A stretch of DNA of 64,000 nt from Anaerolineaceae bacterium UBA5404 (GTDB lineage: Bacteria; Chloroflexota; Anaerolineae; Anaerolineales; Anaerolineaceae), in assembly GCA_002409625.1 (NCBI GenBank), contig DHNY01000011.1, positions 42,836 to 106,835 of the forward strand. The letters run 5' to 3'. The position numbers and the translations under genes were made by a program. The notes below the pieces were generated by a model, which was not told the DNA's origin, ran no database searches, and saw nothing but the letters and a program-made list of their open reading frames with translations. How positions within the stretch are numbered: the stretch's first letter is position 1; each line of letters opens with the position of its first letter. Shown here piece after piece: positions 36,037-45,440 of the stretch.

Positions 36037-37293
36037 CTAAGCGCTTAGCATGCTGATTAATTGCTGCCTTTCGACTTCTACCTGTTCTCCACTCTTTAGG
36101 TCTTTAACAACAACCAAGCCTTTTTCGATCTCGCTTGGACCCAACACCAAAACACGTCGCATACCAATGCGGTCAGCATATCTAAACTGCTTGCCAAGCC
36201 GGTCAATCTCACTCATTAAAACTTTAAATCCTGCCTGACGCAACTCTGCTGCCAAAGCTAATGAGGCTGCTTGGGTGGTTTCATCAAAAATAGTCATGAA
36301 CAAAGCCTGTGGATCCATATCACGGGACGGCAACAAGCCATATTTTTCTAAAATGAGCATAATCACAACATCGCCCATCGCAAAACCCACACCAGGCGTA
36401 GGTTTGCCACCTACATCAGCCACTAAATCGGCGTAATGGCCACCACCCAAAATGGCTCTAAACTCGCCCTTGGTGTCATGCGCTTCAAAAACGACTCCGG
36501 TGTAATAATCCAAACCCCGGATAATGCGTGGGTCATAGCTCACATACGCACTTTCGCCAAGATCCTCTAAAATGTCAAAAAGCTGAACCAATCGTGGTGA
36601 GTTTTTCCATAGCAGCTTGTTTTCAAGCAAACCCTGCAAGCCACGCAATTGTGTTTCTGTTAAACCAGCTTCCAAAACCATTTTTTCCCAAACATCAATT
36701 GGCAGTTTGTCCAAGCGGTCAATTAATCGCAAAATCGCCGTTTTTTGCACCTCATCTAAACCAAGGTTCATCAGTTCAGCATCCATCAACTCCCGGTCAT
36801 TAACCCGCAGCTGAACCAGATCAGAGCTCAGGCCCACTTCCCTAAAAAAGCGCGCCGCAACGGCTAAAAGCTCTGCATCCGCCAGCACTGAATCCGAACC
36901 GATTTGATCAATATTCCATTGGAAAAACTCTCGTGTGCGACCTTTTTGAGGACGCTCATAGCGCCAAAACGGGCCAAAAGACCACCACCTAAGCGGAAAC
37001 GTGAGCTGGTTCTGCTGGCTTGCGACCATGCGTGAAATCGTTGGGGTTAGCTCAGGACGCAAGGTAATTGGGTCACCGCCTCTGTCATCAAAAACAAAAG
37101 CCTGTTCCTTTACCAGCTCCTCACCCGACTTCGCCGCATAGAGCTCAATTTGCTCCAGACACGGTCCATCGTATTGTCGATAACCAAAAGCCTCAGAAGC
37201 TACGCGCAACTTGCTTATTAACCACTGCCTTTGCGCCATTTCCTCTGGATAAAAATCACGGGTGCCTTTAACTTTTTGAATAATTTTGCTCAT
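36037..37293 (-). CDS. hisS: Histidyl-tRNA synthetase
   Basis: Charges tRNA-His. The 418-residue class II synthetase has motif 1 near the N-terminus (VKGTRDFYPEEMAQRQWL), RPELTPTISRMVAS, motif 2 RYERPQKGRTREFFQWNID, the HisRS signature LDYYTGVVFEA, and motif 3 GVGFAMGDVVIM. A C-terminal anticodon-binding domain follows. ATG at 37293 with GAGGAC upstream is preferred over the in-frame ATG at 37335. tRNA-His lies about 0.8 kb downstream on the same strand. Confidence 0.96.
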   Translation of the reverse strand: MSKIIQKVKGTRDFYPEEMAQRQWLISKLRVASEAFGYRQYDGPCLEQIELYAAKSGEELVKEQAFVFDDRGGDPITLRPELTPTISRMVASQQNQLTFPLRWWSFGPFWRYERPQKGRTREFFQWNIDQIGSDSVLADAELLAVAARFFREVGLSSDLVQLRVNDRELMDAELMNLGLDEVQKTAILRLIDRLDKLPIDVWEKMVLEAGLTETQLRGLQGLLENKLLWKNSPRLVQLFDILEDLGESAYVSYDPRIIRGLDYYTGVVFEAHDTKGEFRAILGGGHYADLVADVGGKPTPGVGFAMGDVVIMLILEKYGLLPSRDMDPQALFMTIFDETTQAASLALAAELRQAGFKVLMSEIDRLGKQFRYADRIGMRRVLVLGPSEIEKGLVVVKDLKSGEQVEVERQQLISMLSA

Positions 37294-37320
37294 AACGTCC
37301 TCAGTCTTAATGTTAAGCAA

Positions 37321-37329
37321 ATTATAACA
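37321..37329 (-). promoter_or_regulatory. Extended -10 of the hisS promoter
   Basis: On the minus strand TGTTATAAT (TG-N-TATAAT), about 28 bases before the hisS ATG. No good -35 is seen. Confidence 0.5.
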
Positions 37330-37453
37330 TCTCAAACAGGATTGTTTTCGACTTAAGTGTTAGAATCTGCTAACGAATGTGCGATTTCTGTTTCAATCGC
37401 AATTCAGGCTGAAAAGCTATGAAGTCGCAGCAAAAACATAAAGGAGTTTATAG

Positions 37454-38497
37454 ATGAAATCCAAACTATTCATTTTCATGCTCGTTGGCATGCTCGCATT
37501 AGCAGCTTGTGGTCCCGCAAAAACGGATGCACCTGGCACAAATGATTCAATTAATGCTTTCCCGGTTGTCATTGACAACGCTGAGGATTCTTATCCAGCA
37601 AAGGAACCTGAAACAGATCCCGAGGATACCTACCCAGTTAGCGATATCCCCGAAATCAAGGTACTGGCTCCCAGTTCAACCACTTCTATTCCCATCCTAC
37701 TTGCCGCAAAATATTTACCCGGCATGACTGTGGAAATCTTTGACAATCACCCACAGGCACACGCTCAATTTATTTCTGAACCGGATACGGTTTTAGTCAC
37801 TGGGCTATCCGTGGGTATTAACATGTTTAATAACGAAGTGCCAATTGAAATCATCAACACCAATGTTACCGGTCTCGCCTATCTGGTATCCTGCAATTTG
37901 GAAATTAACAGCTTTGCTGACCTTAAAGGCCACGAAATTTACTTGCCTTTTGAAGGTTCACCCATGGAAGAAACCACACAGTTTTTTGTTGAAAAGGCTG
38001 GGCTCAAATACGGTGAAGATGTAAAACCCATTTACGCACCATTTGATACTTCAACCGCGCTTATCCAACAAGGACAGGACGCTATCGTTGCTATGCCTCA
38101 ACCCGCTGCAACCGCAATGGCAGCCCAGGAATGTGGACATTTGGGCGCTAGTTTCTATGAAACCTGGAACGAAGTCACCGGCGATACGGATGGCTATCCA
38201 CAGGTTGCTGCCTTTGCCAAGGCAACTTTCACGAAAGAAAACCCTGCATGGGTAAAGGCTTTCAATGTTGCCGTAGGAAAAGCTATTGCTGATCTTCAAG
38301 CTGATCCTGATGCAGCCGTTGCTGAAGTTACCGAGCATTTTAAGCAACCCGCACCAGTACTCACAAAAGCACTCCTCGCCACAAAATTTACGGTAAAATC
38401 GGGTCAGGAAATGAAAGACTCCGTTTTTCATTACTACGAAACGATTGGTAAACCATTAGATGAAAAATTTGAGGGCTTTTTCTACACCCTTCCTTAA
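37454..38497 (+). CDS. ABC transporter substrate-binding lipoprotein, NMT1/SsuA type
   Basis: A 347-residue protein with a lipobox signal peptide (LALAACGPA), an acidic linker, then a periplasmic-binding fold resembling the NMT1/SsuA/ThiY group (e.g. INSFADLKGHEIYLPFEG, AIVAMPQPAATAMAAQ). These proteins bind sulfonates, nitrate, thiamine precursors and others. The ligand is not deducible, and no TPP riboswitch was found upstream. It precedes its permease (38-base overlap) and ATPase. Confidence 0.85.
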   Translation: MKSKLFIFMLVGMLALAACGPAKTDAPGTNDSINAFPVVIDNAEDSYPAKEPETDPEDTYPVSDIPEIKVLAPSSTTSIPILLAAKYLPGMTVEIFDNHPQAHAQFISEPDTVLVTGLSVGINMFNNEVPIEIINTNVTGLAYLVSCNLEINSFADLKGHEIYLPFEGSPMEETTQFFVEKAGLKYGEDVKPIYAPFDTSTALIQQGQDAIVAMPQPAATAMAAQECGHLGASFYETWNEVTGDTDGYPQVAAFAKATFTKENPAWVKAFNVAVGKAIADLQADPDAAVAEVTEHFKQPAPVLTKALLATKFTVKSGQEMKDSVFHYYETIGKPLDEKFEGFFYTLP

Positions 38498-39221
38498 TGA
38501 AGTCATAGGATTTGGACTGCTCATGCTTTTATGGGCAGTCCTTTCTTTGTTTTTTCCTGTTTACGTCATTCCTTCACCGCTTGAGGTTTTTAAAGCTGCA
38601 CCTGAATTCTTAAAACCCGTCTTCCTAAGCGCAACTGGCATCACCCTCTTGCGGATTTTTATCGGTTTTGCATTCTCCATGCTTCTTGGCACGGGTTTGG
38701 CGACACTTTTTGCCGGCACACGCTTTTCTGACCAACTTAGCGCAATGGTGCAGGCTTTTCAAGTCATTCCAGCCGTCACAGTTGGCGTCATTCTGGTGAT
38801 TGTTTTTGGCATTGGCAGCACACCGCCCATCATACTGGTTACGCTGATGACAATGCCCTTGGTGTTTATGAATACACTGCAAGCCTTAAAATTCCCTGAC
38901 CCCAAACAAGTTGAATATCTCGATTCCATTAAGGCAGATCGCAAGCTTCGTTTTGCCACAATCATGAAACCGCAAATCATCACCATTACCCGAACAAACC
39001 TCATTTTAGGCTTTAGCATGGCTTCAAAAATCGCTATTACCGGCGAGTTTATAGGCTCGCAGGACGGCTTGGGTTACCTCCTCAACAAGGCCCGATTGGT
39101 TTTTTCGATGCAAGAAGTCTTTTTCTACATCTTTTTCTTTATCGTGCTCACCTTGAGTTTTCAGGGCGTGGTTGAATTGCTTTACGCGACCTCATTAAGG
39201 AAATACACCTATGCCGACTAA
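38460..39221 (+). CDS. ABC transporter permease, SsuC/TauC type
   Basis: A 253-residue inner-membrane protein with about six helices and an EAA-like loop (EYLDSIKADRKLRFATIMKP). The helix order fits the BPD-type permeases paired with NMT1-like binding proteins. The ATG at 38460 lies inside the end of the preceding gene with only a weak ribosome binding site; a later in-frame ATG at 38523 would cost part of the first helix. It overlaps the ATPase gene by 11 bases. Confidence 0.85.
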   Translation: MKNLRAFSTPFLNEVIGFGLLMLLWAVLSLFFPVYVIPSPLEVFKAAPEFLKPVFLSATGITLLRIFIGFAFSMLLGTGLATLFAGTRFSDQLSAMVQAFQVIPAVTVGVILVIVFGIGSTPPIILVTLMTMPLVFMNTLQALKFPDPKQVEYLDSIKADRKLRFATIMKPQIITITRTNLILGFSMASKIAITGEFIGSQDGLGYLLNKARLVFSMQEVFFYIFFFIVLTLSFQGVVELLYATSLRKYTYAD

Positions 39222-39891
39222 AGCGCAAATGCCAACCGTGCTCCAGGTGTACGGCATTAGCAAGTCTTTTGATGGTGAAGCCGTCATCACCGACCTTAGT
39301 TTTTCGATGCATGAAGGAGAAAGACTTTTGCTCTTTGCACCGAGTGGTGCCGGAAAAACCACCTTGTTACGCATACTCACCGGATTGCTGGATGCCGATT
39401 CAGGTTCTTACACTTATCCGTCAGGGCATGAACCCTTAATTCTCTTCCAGGAGCCCCGCCTCTTCCCATATCTGACGGTGGATGAAAACATCCGTCTGCC
39501 TCTCAAGAGTCCCCGTTTTGCAAACAGAGCCAACGGCTTGGCGTATTTATCAAGTTGGTATGACCTCAGTGGTTTACACGGTTATGAAAACGAATATCCA
39601 CACACGCTAAGTGGCGGGATGAAAAGAAAAGTATCCCTTTTACGCGCGCTCATCACCCTACCGGAGTTTTTAATTCTTGATGAGCCTTTCCAATCGCTTG
39701 ACAAACAATCCCGTGAAGTCTTTGTACAATCTATCTTTGCAAACATCCCCAATTTAAGTGTATTATTCACTTCGCATGACATCCTCGATGTCGAAATAAT
39801 TGCAACAACAATTTTATTAATTAAGTCCCCCAAATTACAAAATCCGATTATAATAGAAGCGGCTGAATTTGTGAGCTCATTCACAAATTAG
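39211..39891 (+). CDS. ABC transporter ATPase, SsuB/TauB type
   Basis: A 226-residue ABC ATPase with Walker A APSGAGKTT, Q-loop LFQEP, signature LSGGMKRKVSLLRAL, Walker B FLILDEPF and H-loop TSHD. It completes a three-gene importer. AAGGAAAT precedes the ATG within the permease end. No terminator is visible before hydC, 50 bases on, so read-through into the hydrogenase operon is possible. Confidence 0.9.
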   Translation: MPTKAQMPTVLQVYGISKSFDGEAVITDLSFSMHEGERLLLFAPSGAGKTTLLRILTGLLDADSGSYTYPSGHEPLILFQEPRLFPYLTVDENIRLPLKSPRFANRANGLAYLSSWYDLSGLHGYENEYPHTLSGGMKRKVSLLRALITLPEFLILDEPFQSLDKQSREVFVQSIFANIPNLSVLFTSHDILDVEIIATTILLIKSPKLQNPIIIEAAEFVSSFTN

Positions 39892-39941
39892 CTTTTGCAC
39901 GTAACTAACCGATTCTATTCGGAAAAAATTTGAGGAGCAAT

Positions 39942-40481
39942 ATGACCGAACAAAAAAATCCTTGTTGCACAGGGTCCAATCCAGGTTATGCCGAGTTGGA
40001 CACTTACATCGATGCGCTCAAGATCGACCCAAGAGATCCTGAGCGAAAAGAAATGCTGATCATGACCTTGCATAAGGCACAGAGCATTTTTGGCTACTTA
40101 CCCAGTGAAGTACAAAAATACGTTGCCAACAAATTCTCCATCCCGCATGCAGACGTTTCAGGCGTGATTAGTTTCTACAACTACTTCCACACCACCCCTA
40201 AAGGCAAGACCAACATCAGCATCTGCATGGGCACAGCCTGCTACGTGAATGGTTCAGACAAGATCCTGCAAGACTTCGAAAAAGCGCTGGGCATCAAATC
40301 TGGTGGCGTAACTGAAGATGGTCGCTTTTCCATCGAATCATTGCGCTGCGTTGGCGCTTGTGGTTTAGCCCCTGTGGTGCTGATTAATGATCATGTGTAT
40401 GGCAAAGTGAAACAAGGCCAGGCAGAAAAGATCATCGAACAATATCTCATCGAATTTGGTGAAGAAGTTGAGGTGCAATAA
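39942..40481 (+). CDS. hydC: Bifurcating [FeFe] hydrogenase subunit, NuoE-like
   Basis: A 179-residue NuoE-type thioredoxin-fold [2Fe-2S] protein. The helical N-terminus (LHKAQSIFGYLPSEVQKYVA) is followed by cluster ligands in ICMGTACYVNGSDKI and LRCVGACGLAPVVLIN. It passes electrons between the NADH/flavin subunit and the hydrogenase. ATG at 39942 has GAGGAG upstream. It overlaps hydB by one base. Confidence 0.92.
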   Translation: MTEQKNPCCTGSNPGYAELDTYIDALKIDPRDPERKEMLIMTLHKAQSIFGYLPSEVQKYVANKFSIPHADVSGVISFYNYFHTTPKGKTNISICMGTACYVNGSDKILQDFEKALGIKSGGVTEDGRFSIESLRCVGACGLAPVVLINDHVYGKVKQGQAEKIIEQYLIEFGEEVEVQ

Positions 40482-42361
40482 TGACTACGCGAATTCAAAA
40501 CCCTGAAGAACTCCTGAAGAAATACGAAGAATACAAAGACCTCGTTGAAGTCCGTGCTGACCTCGATTACTCCGGTGATCAAATGTTCATCCTGGTCTGC
40601 GGTGGTACTGGTTGTGTATCTTCTAAAAGCTTGAACATCGTTGAAAATTTCAACAAGCTGATCAAAGAACACGGCATGGAAGGCAAAGTTCACGCCAGCA
40701 TCACTGGTTGCTTTGGTTTCTGTGAAAAAGGCCCCATCGTTAAGGTCTTCCCAGAAAACGTCTTCTACGTTCAGGTTACACCAGATGATGCCAAAGAAAT
40801 CTTCGAACAGCACATCATTGGCGGTGAAGTTGTTGATCGCTTGCTCTATGTTGAACCTATCACCCAAAAGAGCATGCACGACTCCCTCGAAATGCCCTTC
40901 TACAAACAGCAAATGCGCATCGCTTTGCGCCACTGTGGTTTGATTGACCCCGAAATCATCGAAGAATACATCGGTGTTGGTGGTTATCAATCCCTGGCAA
41001 AAGTCATCACCCAAATGACCCCCGAAGAAGCCATCGACATCATGAAACAATCCGGTCTCGGTGGACGCGGTGGTGCTGGTTTCTCAACCGGCCGCAAATG
41101 GGAATTTGGCAGAATGTACAAAAGCGATCGCAAATACGTCATCTGTAATGCTGACGAAGGCGATCCCGGTGCTTTCATGGACCGATCCATTATGGAAGGC
41201 GACGCTCACACCGTTATCGAAGGTATGGCAATCGCAGCTTACTGTATCGGCGCAGATCAAGGCTACGTCTACATTCGCGCTGAATACCCCTTGGCTGTCA
41301 AACGCCTCCAAATCGCCATCGACGAAGCCCGTGAACTGGGTCTGCTTGGCAAAAACATCCTCGGTACCGACTTCAGCTTTGATGTTGATGTCCGCTTGGG
41401 TGCTGGCGCCTTTGTTTGCGGTGAAGAAACCGCACTCATCCAGTCCATTCAAGGCAACCGTGGCGAGCCAACCACAAAACCTCCTTTCCCTGCGGAAAAA
41501 GGTCTCTGGCAACAACCCACGATCGTGAACAACGTTGAAACCCTTGCCAACGTGCCGGTTATCTTTGAAAAAGGCGCCGAATGGTTCGCCCAAATCGGTA
41601 CCGAAAAATCAAAGGGCACCAAGGTGTTTGCTTTGGCTGGTAAAGTCAACAACGTTGGTTTGGTTGAAGTCCCCATGGGCACCACCCTGCGCGAATTGAT
41701 TTTCGAAATTGGTGGTGGCGTACGTGGCGGCGGCAAATTTAAAGCAGCCCAATCCGGTGGTCCTTCCGGTGGTTGTATCCCCGAGCAATTCCTGGACACC
41801 CCCATTGATTATCAATCCCTCGGTCAAATTGGTTCCATGATGGGTTCCGGCGGTATGATTGTGATGAGCGATAGCGACTGTATGGTCAACATCGCCCGCT
41901 TCTACCTCGAATTCATCGTTGAAGAATCCTGCGGTCGCTGTGTGCCATGCCGTGTGGGTACCAAACGCATGTTTGAAATTCTCACCGACATCACCAAGGG
42001 TAAAGGCACCCCAGAAATGCTCGCCGAGCTTCAATCACTTGCTGAAACCATTCAAGACACCGCGCTTTGTGGTCTTGGCCAAACCGCGCCAAACCCAGTT
42101 CTTAGCACGCTCAAGTACTTCATGGATGAATACGAAGAGCATGTTTACAACAAGCGCTGTCCTTCTGGTGTTTGTACTGATCTCCTCACTTATGAGATCA
42201 TCCCAGAAAAATGTATTGGCTGTACGGCATGTGCTCGTGCTTGCCCCGTGAGCTGTATCGCTGGTGCGCCCAAGCAAGTTCACGTTATCGATCAAGAGAA
42301 GTGCATCAAGTGTGGCAATTGTCTTGCTAAGTGTCGCTTTGGTGCGGTTATTCGTAAATAA
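40481..42361 (+). CDS. hydB: Bifurcating [FeFe] hydrogenase subunit, NuoF-like flavoprotein
   Basis: A 626-residue subunit that binds NAD(H) and FMN. An N-terminal thioredoxin-like [2Fe-2S] domain (~25-115, CGGTGCVSSKS and TGCFGFCEKGP) precedes the NuoF core: GRGGAGFSTGRKWEF, NADEGDPGAFMDR, and the [4Fe-4S] motif ESCGRCVPCRVGTKRM. The C-terminus has a 2[4Fe-4S] ferredoxin domain (CIGCTACARACP and CIKCGNCLAKC). This layout is that of HydB in NADH/ferredoxin bifurcating hydrogenases, not respiratory NuoF. Confidence 0.94.
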   Translation: MTTRIQNPEELLKKYEEYKDLVEVRADLDYSGDQMFILVCGGTGCVSSKSLNIVENFNKLIKEHGMEGKVHASITGCFGFCEKGPIVKVFPENVFYVQVTPDDAKEIFEQHIIGGEVVDRLLYVEPITQKSMHDSLEMPFYKQQMRIALRHCGLIDPEIIEEYIGVGGYQSLAKVITQMTPEEAIDIMKQSGLGGRGGAGFSTGRKWEFGRMYKSDRKYVICNADEGDPGAFMDRSIMEGDAHTVIEGMAIAAYCIGADQGYVYIRAEYPLAVKRLQIAIDEARELGLLGKNILGTDFSFDVDVRLGAGAFVCGEETALIQSIQGNRGEPTTKPPFPAEKGLWQQPTIVNNVETLANVPVIFEKGAEWFAQIGTEKSKGTKVFALAGKVNNVGLVEVPMGTTLRELIFEIGGGVRGGGKFKAAQSGGPSGGCIPEQFLDTPIDYQSLGQIGSMMGSGGMIVMSDSDCMVNIARFYLEFIVEESCGRCVPCRVGTKRMFEILTDITKGKGTPEMLAELQSLAETIQDTALCGLGQTAPNPVLSTLKYFMDEYEEHVYNKRCPSGVCTDLLTYEIIPEKCIGCTACARACPVSCIAGAPKQVHVIDQEKCIKCGNCLAKCRFGAVIRK

Positions 42362-42372
42362 GGAAAAGATAT

Positions 42373-44127
42373 ATGATCACTTTAACTATTGACGGTCAAG
42401 AAGTATCCGTACCAGAGGGAACCACAGTCCTTCAAGCTGCAGAAAAACTGCATATGAAAATCCCAACCCTGTGTTACTTGAGCTTGGAACAAATCCACTA
42501 CAAGAACCAGGTTGCCTCCTGCCGCGTTTGTGTGGTCGAAGTTGAAGGCCGCCGCAATCTGGCGCCCGCTTGTGCCACGCCCGTTGTTCCTGGCATGAAA
42601 GTTATTACAAACTCAAAGCGCGTGCTTTCCGCCCGCCGCAAGAACCTCGAGCTCATCATCTCGAACCACCCCTTCACCTGTCTGACCTGTTTGAAATCCA
42701 CTGAGTGTGAACTCCAGACCATGGCTTGGGAATATGACGTGCAAGTCAAATACCCCAATGGTGAGCGCATGCGCCATAAGAAAGACCACTCCAGCGCTGC
42801 TCTCTTCCGCGATCCCGACAAGTGCATCATGTGTCGCCGCTGCGAAACCATGTGTAATGAAGTTCAGACCGTTGGCGCATTGACTGCCTTTGGTCGTGGC
42901 TTTGCAACCATCGTTGCACCCGCTGAGAAAAACGAAATCGTTGACTCACCTTGTGTCTATTGTGGACAATGTGTCAGCGTTTGCCCCACCGGCGCACTCA
43001 TCGGCCATAGCTATGTCAACCAAACCTGGTCCGCTCTCTTTGACAAAACCAAGAAAGTGGTTGTTCAGGTTGCGCCCGCTGTGCGTGTTGCCTTAGGTGA
43101 AGAATTCGGCTATCCCGCTGGTGAAATCGTCACCGGTAAAATGGCTGCTGGTCTTCGCAGACTGGGCTTCGACGCCGTGTTTGATACCACCTTTGGTGCT
43201 GACCTCACCATCATCGAAGAAGGCACCGAAATCATCGAACGTGTCACCAAAAACGAGAATCTCCCCATCCTGACCTCTTGCTGTCCTGGTTGGATCAACT
43301 TCATTCGCTATTACTACCCCTCCTTGGAATGGATGCCCTCCACCACCAAGAGCCCGCAACAAATGACCGGCGCTATCATCAAGAGCTACTACGCCGAAAA
43401 GATGGGCTGGGATCCCAAAGACATCGTGGTTGTTAGTGTGATGCCTTGTATCGCCAAGAAATACGAAGCTTCACTGCCCAACCAAGAAGTAAATGGTATT
43501 CGCGACGTTGATTACTCTATCACCACCCGCGAACTCGCCAAGATGCTCAAAGAAGGTTCCATTGACCTGCGCTACATCCCCGAAGAAGACTTCGACTCAC
43601 CTTTGGGCGAATCAACTGGTGCCGGTATCATCTTTGGTTCCGCTGGTGGCGTTTTGGAAGCTGCATTGCGCACCGTTTACGAAAAAGTCACTGGTGAGAC
43701 CCTCGAAAACGTTGACTTTGTTGCCCTCCGCGGTATCGATGGCGCTCACGAAGCCACTATCGATCTCGGTGAAAAGCAAATCCGTGTGGCCGCTGTTTCT
43801 GGTCTCGGTAATGCTCGCCAGATCCTGGACAAAGTTGTCTCAGGCGAAGAAAAGTACGACGTTATCGAAATCATGGCTTGCCCCGGTGGTTGTATCAATG
43901 GTGGCGGTCAGCCCTATGCCAAGGAACGCGATAAGGTCCTCAAAGCACGTATGGAAGCCATTTACCAAATTGACAAAACCGATACGCTGCGCAAGTCTCA
44001 CGAGAACCCCGAAATTATCGCCCTTTATGACACCTTTCTGGGCGAACCCGGTGGTCACAAAGCACATGACCTCTTGCACGTCAAAAACTTTGACGAAAGT
44101 GTCATGGGCGAATGGGAGCATGATTAA
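42373..44127 (+). CDS. hydA: [FeFe] hydrogenase catalytic subunit
   Basis: Makes or oxidises H2. The 584-residue protein starts with a plant-type [2Fe-2S] domain (ASCRVCVVEVEGRRNLAPAC), then a His-ligated cluster (HPFTCLTCLKSTEC), two [4Fe-4S] sites (CIMCRRCETMC, CVYCGQCVSVC) and the H-cluster motifs L1 TSCCPGW, L2 MPCIAKKYE and L3 ACPGGCINGGGQP, all intact. With hydC and hydB this suggests a group A3 complex coupling NADH and ferredoxin to H2. The maturases HydE, HydF and HydG are not in the window. A strong terminator follows. Confidence 0.96.
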   Translation: MITLTIDGQEVSVPEGTTVLQAAEKLHMKIPTLCYLSLEQIHYKNQVASCRVCVVEVEGRRNLAPACATPVVPGMKVITNSKRVLSARRKNLELIISNHPFTCLTCLKSTECELQTMAWEYDVQVKYPNGERMRHKKDHSSAALFRDPDKCIMCRRCETMCNEVQTVGALTAFGRGFATIVAPAEKNEIVDSPCVYCGQCVSVCPTGALIGHSYVNQTWSALFDKTKKVVVQVAPAVRVALGEEFGYPAGEIVTGKMAAGLRRLGFDAVFDTTFGADLTIIEEGTEIIERVTKNENLPILTSCCPGWINFIRYYYPSLEWMPSTTKSPQQMTGAIIKSYYAEKMGWDPKDIVVVSVMPCIAKKYEASLPNQEVNGIRDVDYSITTRELAKMLKEGSIDLRYIPEEDFDSPLGESTGAGIIFGSAGGVLEAALRTVYEKVTGETLENVDFVALRGIDGAHEATIDLGEKQIRVAAVSGLGNARQILDKVVSGEEKYDVIEIMACPGGCINGGGQPYAKERDKVLKARMEAIYQIDKTDTLRKSHENPEIIALYDTFLGEPGGHKAHDLLHVKNFDESVMGEWEHD

Positions 44128-44158
44128 TCGCTGCCCCTTAGCCAAATAACGAGTTAGC

Positions 44159-44197
44159 AAAACCCTCTCCCACGAAAGAACGGGAGAGGGTTTTTTG
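44159..44197 (+). terminator. Terminator of hydCBA
   Basis: AACCCTCTCCC pairs perfectly with GGGAGAGGGTT around ten bases, followed by T6. Confidence 0.92.
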
Positions 44198-44311
44198 TAT
44201 GGTTGCTTTCTAAGCTCGAAAAAATCTTATTCCGGAAAAACCAAACACATTACGATTTTCGCCAATATCTTGGCTAATCTCCCTCATTGCGGTATCATTG
44301 TCAAGGTTTTT

Positions 44312-45385
44312 ATGAGACGATTGCGGAATACTTCATTCATTTTGAACTTGCTTAAACGAAGCTGGTTTTTAATCTTAATCGGCTTGTTTTTGTTTAACGC
44401 CTGCAATCCCCAACCTCAAAACACCTTTGCCAAACAACCCATTGAAGAAACCAAGCCAAGTGCAACACTTGTTAAACCGAGTGCAACACTTGTTAAGCCA
44501 AGTGCCACAGCTACAAAAACAAAACAGCCTGTTACACCCGTTTCTTCTCCAACACCGGTTCCCCCCACCGCTACCAAAACCAATCCTCCACCCAGTCCCA
44601 CACCTAGCCCAACATTTGATCCCAAAAGCCACTCCATTGATTTTGATATCGAAGCTTTGGAGGATACCTTAATTCCTGGCGTAGATTGGTTTTACTTCTT
44701 CAAAGATCTTGATACAGATCAAGTTATCATCGAACATGACATTGAAGGCACTTTCCATCCATCTTCCTTAATTAAAATTCCACTTGCCTCCATTATTCTC
44801 AAACTCCAGGAAGATCTGGGACGTGACATCAACGCTATTTACGAAGAAGAATATTACGGCAAAACACTGGATAAACTCATGTACAACATGATTGTCCACA
44901 GTGATGAAGGCTCAGCTTCTATCCTTGAAAAATACGCCACAGATGGCTTTCTCTTACGCACTAAAGACATTATGGAGCGTTGGGGTTTGGAAAAAACTCG
45001 CTTTGCACCCAGGCGATCCAGCTGCAAAGAACTGGCATGGGTGCTTGAAAACCTCTTTGAAGGCACTTTGCTGAGTGAAGATTCCACCGCTTATCTTTTG
45101 GGTTTAATGTCGGTTGAAACAGAGCTGGATTACAAGTATTTTGGGGTCATTTTAGACGAACTGCCTGGCGCCATTATTACCAACAAATACGGTTATATGT
45201 ACGTTCCCACAGTTGTTAGCGACTATGGCATCATTCAATATGGCGGTAAAACATACTTGGGCATCATTGTTGGTGAGCCAGATGGCACCTTACCCTTGCA
45301 CACCGAATATCGCCACATCGGCGCAAGCATCAATGCCTTCGCTTATGTCTTTGCCCAGCATCTTAAGACACTTGACAAACACTAG
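44312..45385 (+). CDS. Lipoprotein with a class A beta-lactamase-like fold (SxxK serine hydrolase)
   Basis: A 357-residue protein with lipobox FLFNAC and a Pro/Thr/Ser-rich linker containing three repeats beginning KPSAT (residues ~45-65). The folded domain resembles class A beta-lactamase-like proteins: SSLIK fits the SxxK motif, HSDEGS stands where SDN would be, and NKYGYMY where KTG would be. The substituted second and third motifs argue against a true beta-lactamase; a cell-wall hydrolase or inactive relative is more likely. ATG at 44312 is preferred, as it gives a proper signal peptide. Confidence 0.72.
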   Translation: MRRLRNTSFILNLLKRSWFLILIGLFLFNACNPQPQNTFAKQPIEETKPSATLVKPSATLVKPSATATKTKQPVTPVSSPTPVPPTATKTNPPPSPTPSPTFDPKSHSIDFDIEALEDTLIPGVDWFYFFKDLDTDQVIIEHDIEGTFHPSSLIKIPLASIILKLQEDLGRDINAIYEEEYYGKTLDKLMYNMIVHSDEGSASILEKYATDGFLLRTKDIMERWGLEKTRFAPRRSSCKELAWVLENLFEGTLLSEDSTAYLLGLMSVETELDYKYFGVILDELPGAIITNKYGYMYVPTVVSDYGIIQYGGKTYLGIIVGEPDGTLPLHTEYRHIGASINAFAYVFAQHLKTLDKH

Positions 45386-45440
45386 ACACTAAAGAGAAAA
45401 TAAAAGAAGCGGCTACAATTCGCTTTAAAGGATTATTAAT

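Noticed and set aside
37330..37453. A TPP riboswitch before the NMT1-type importer
   Set aside because: No CTGAGA or related TPP core is seen, so the substrate cannot be assigned to thiamine precursors.
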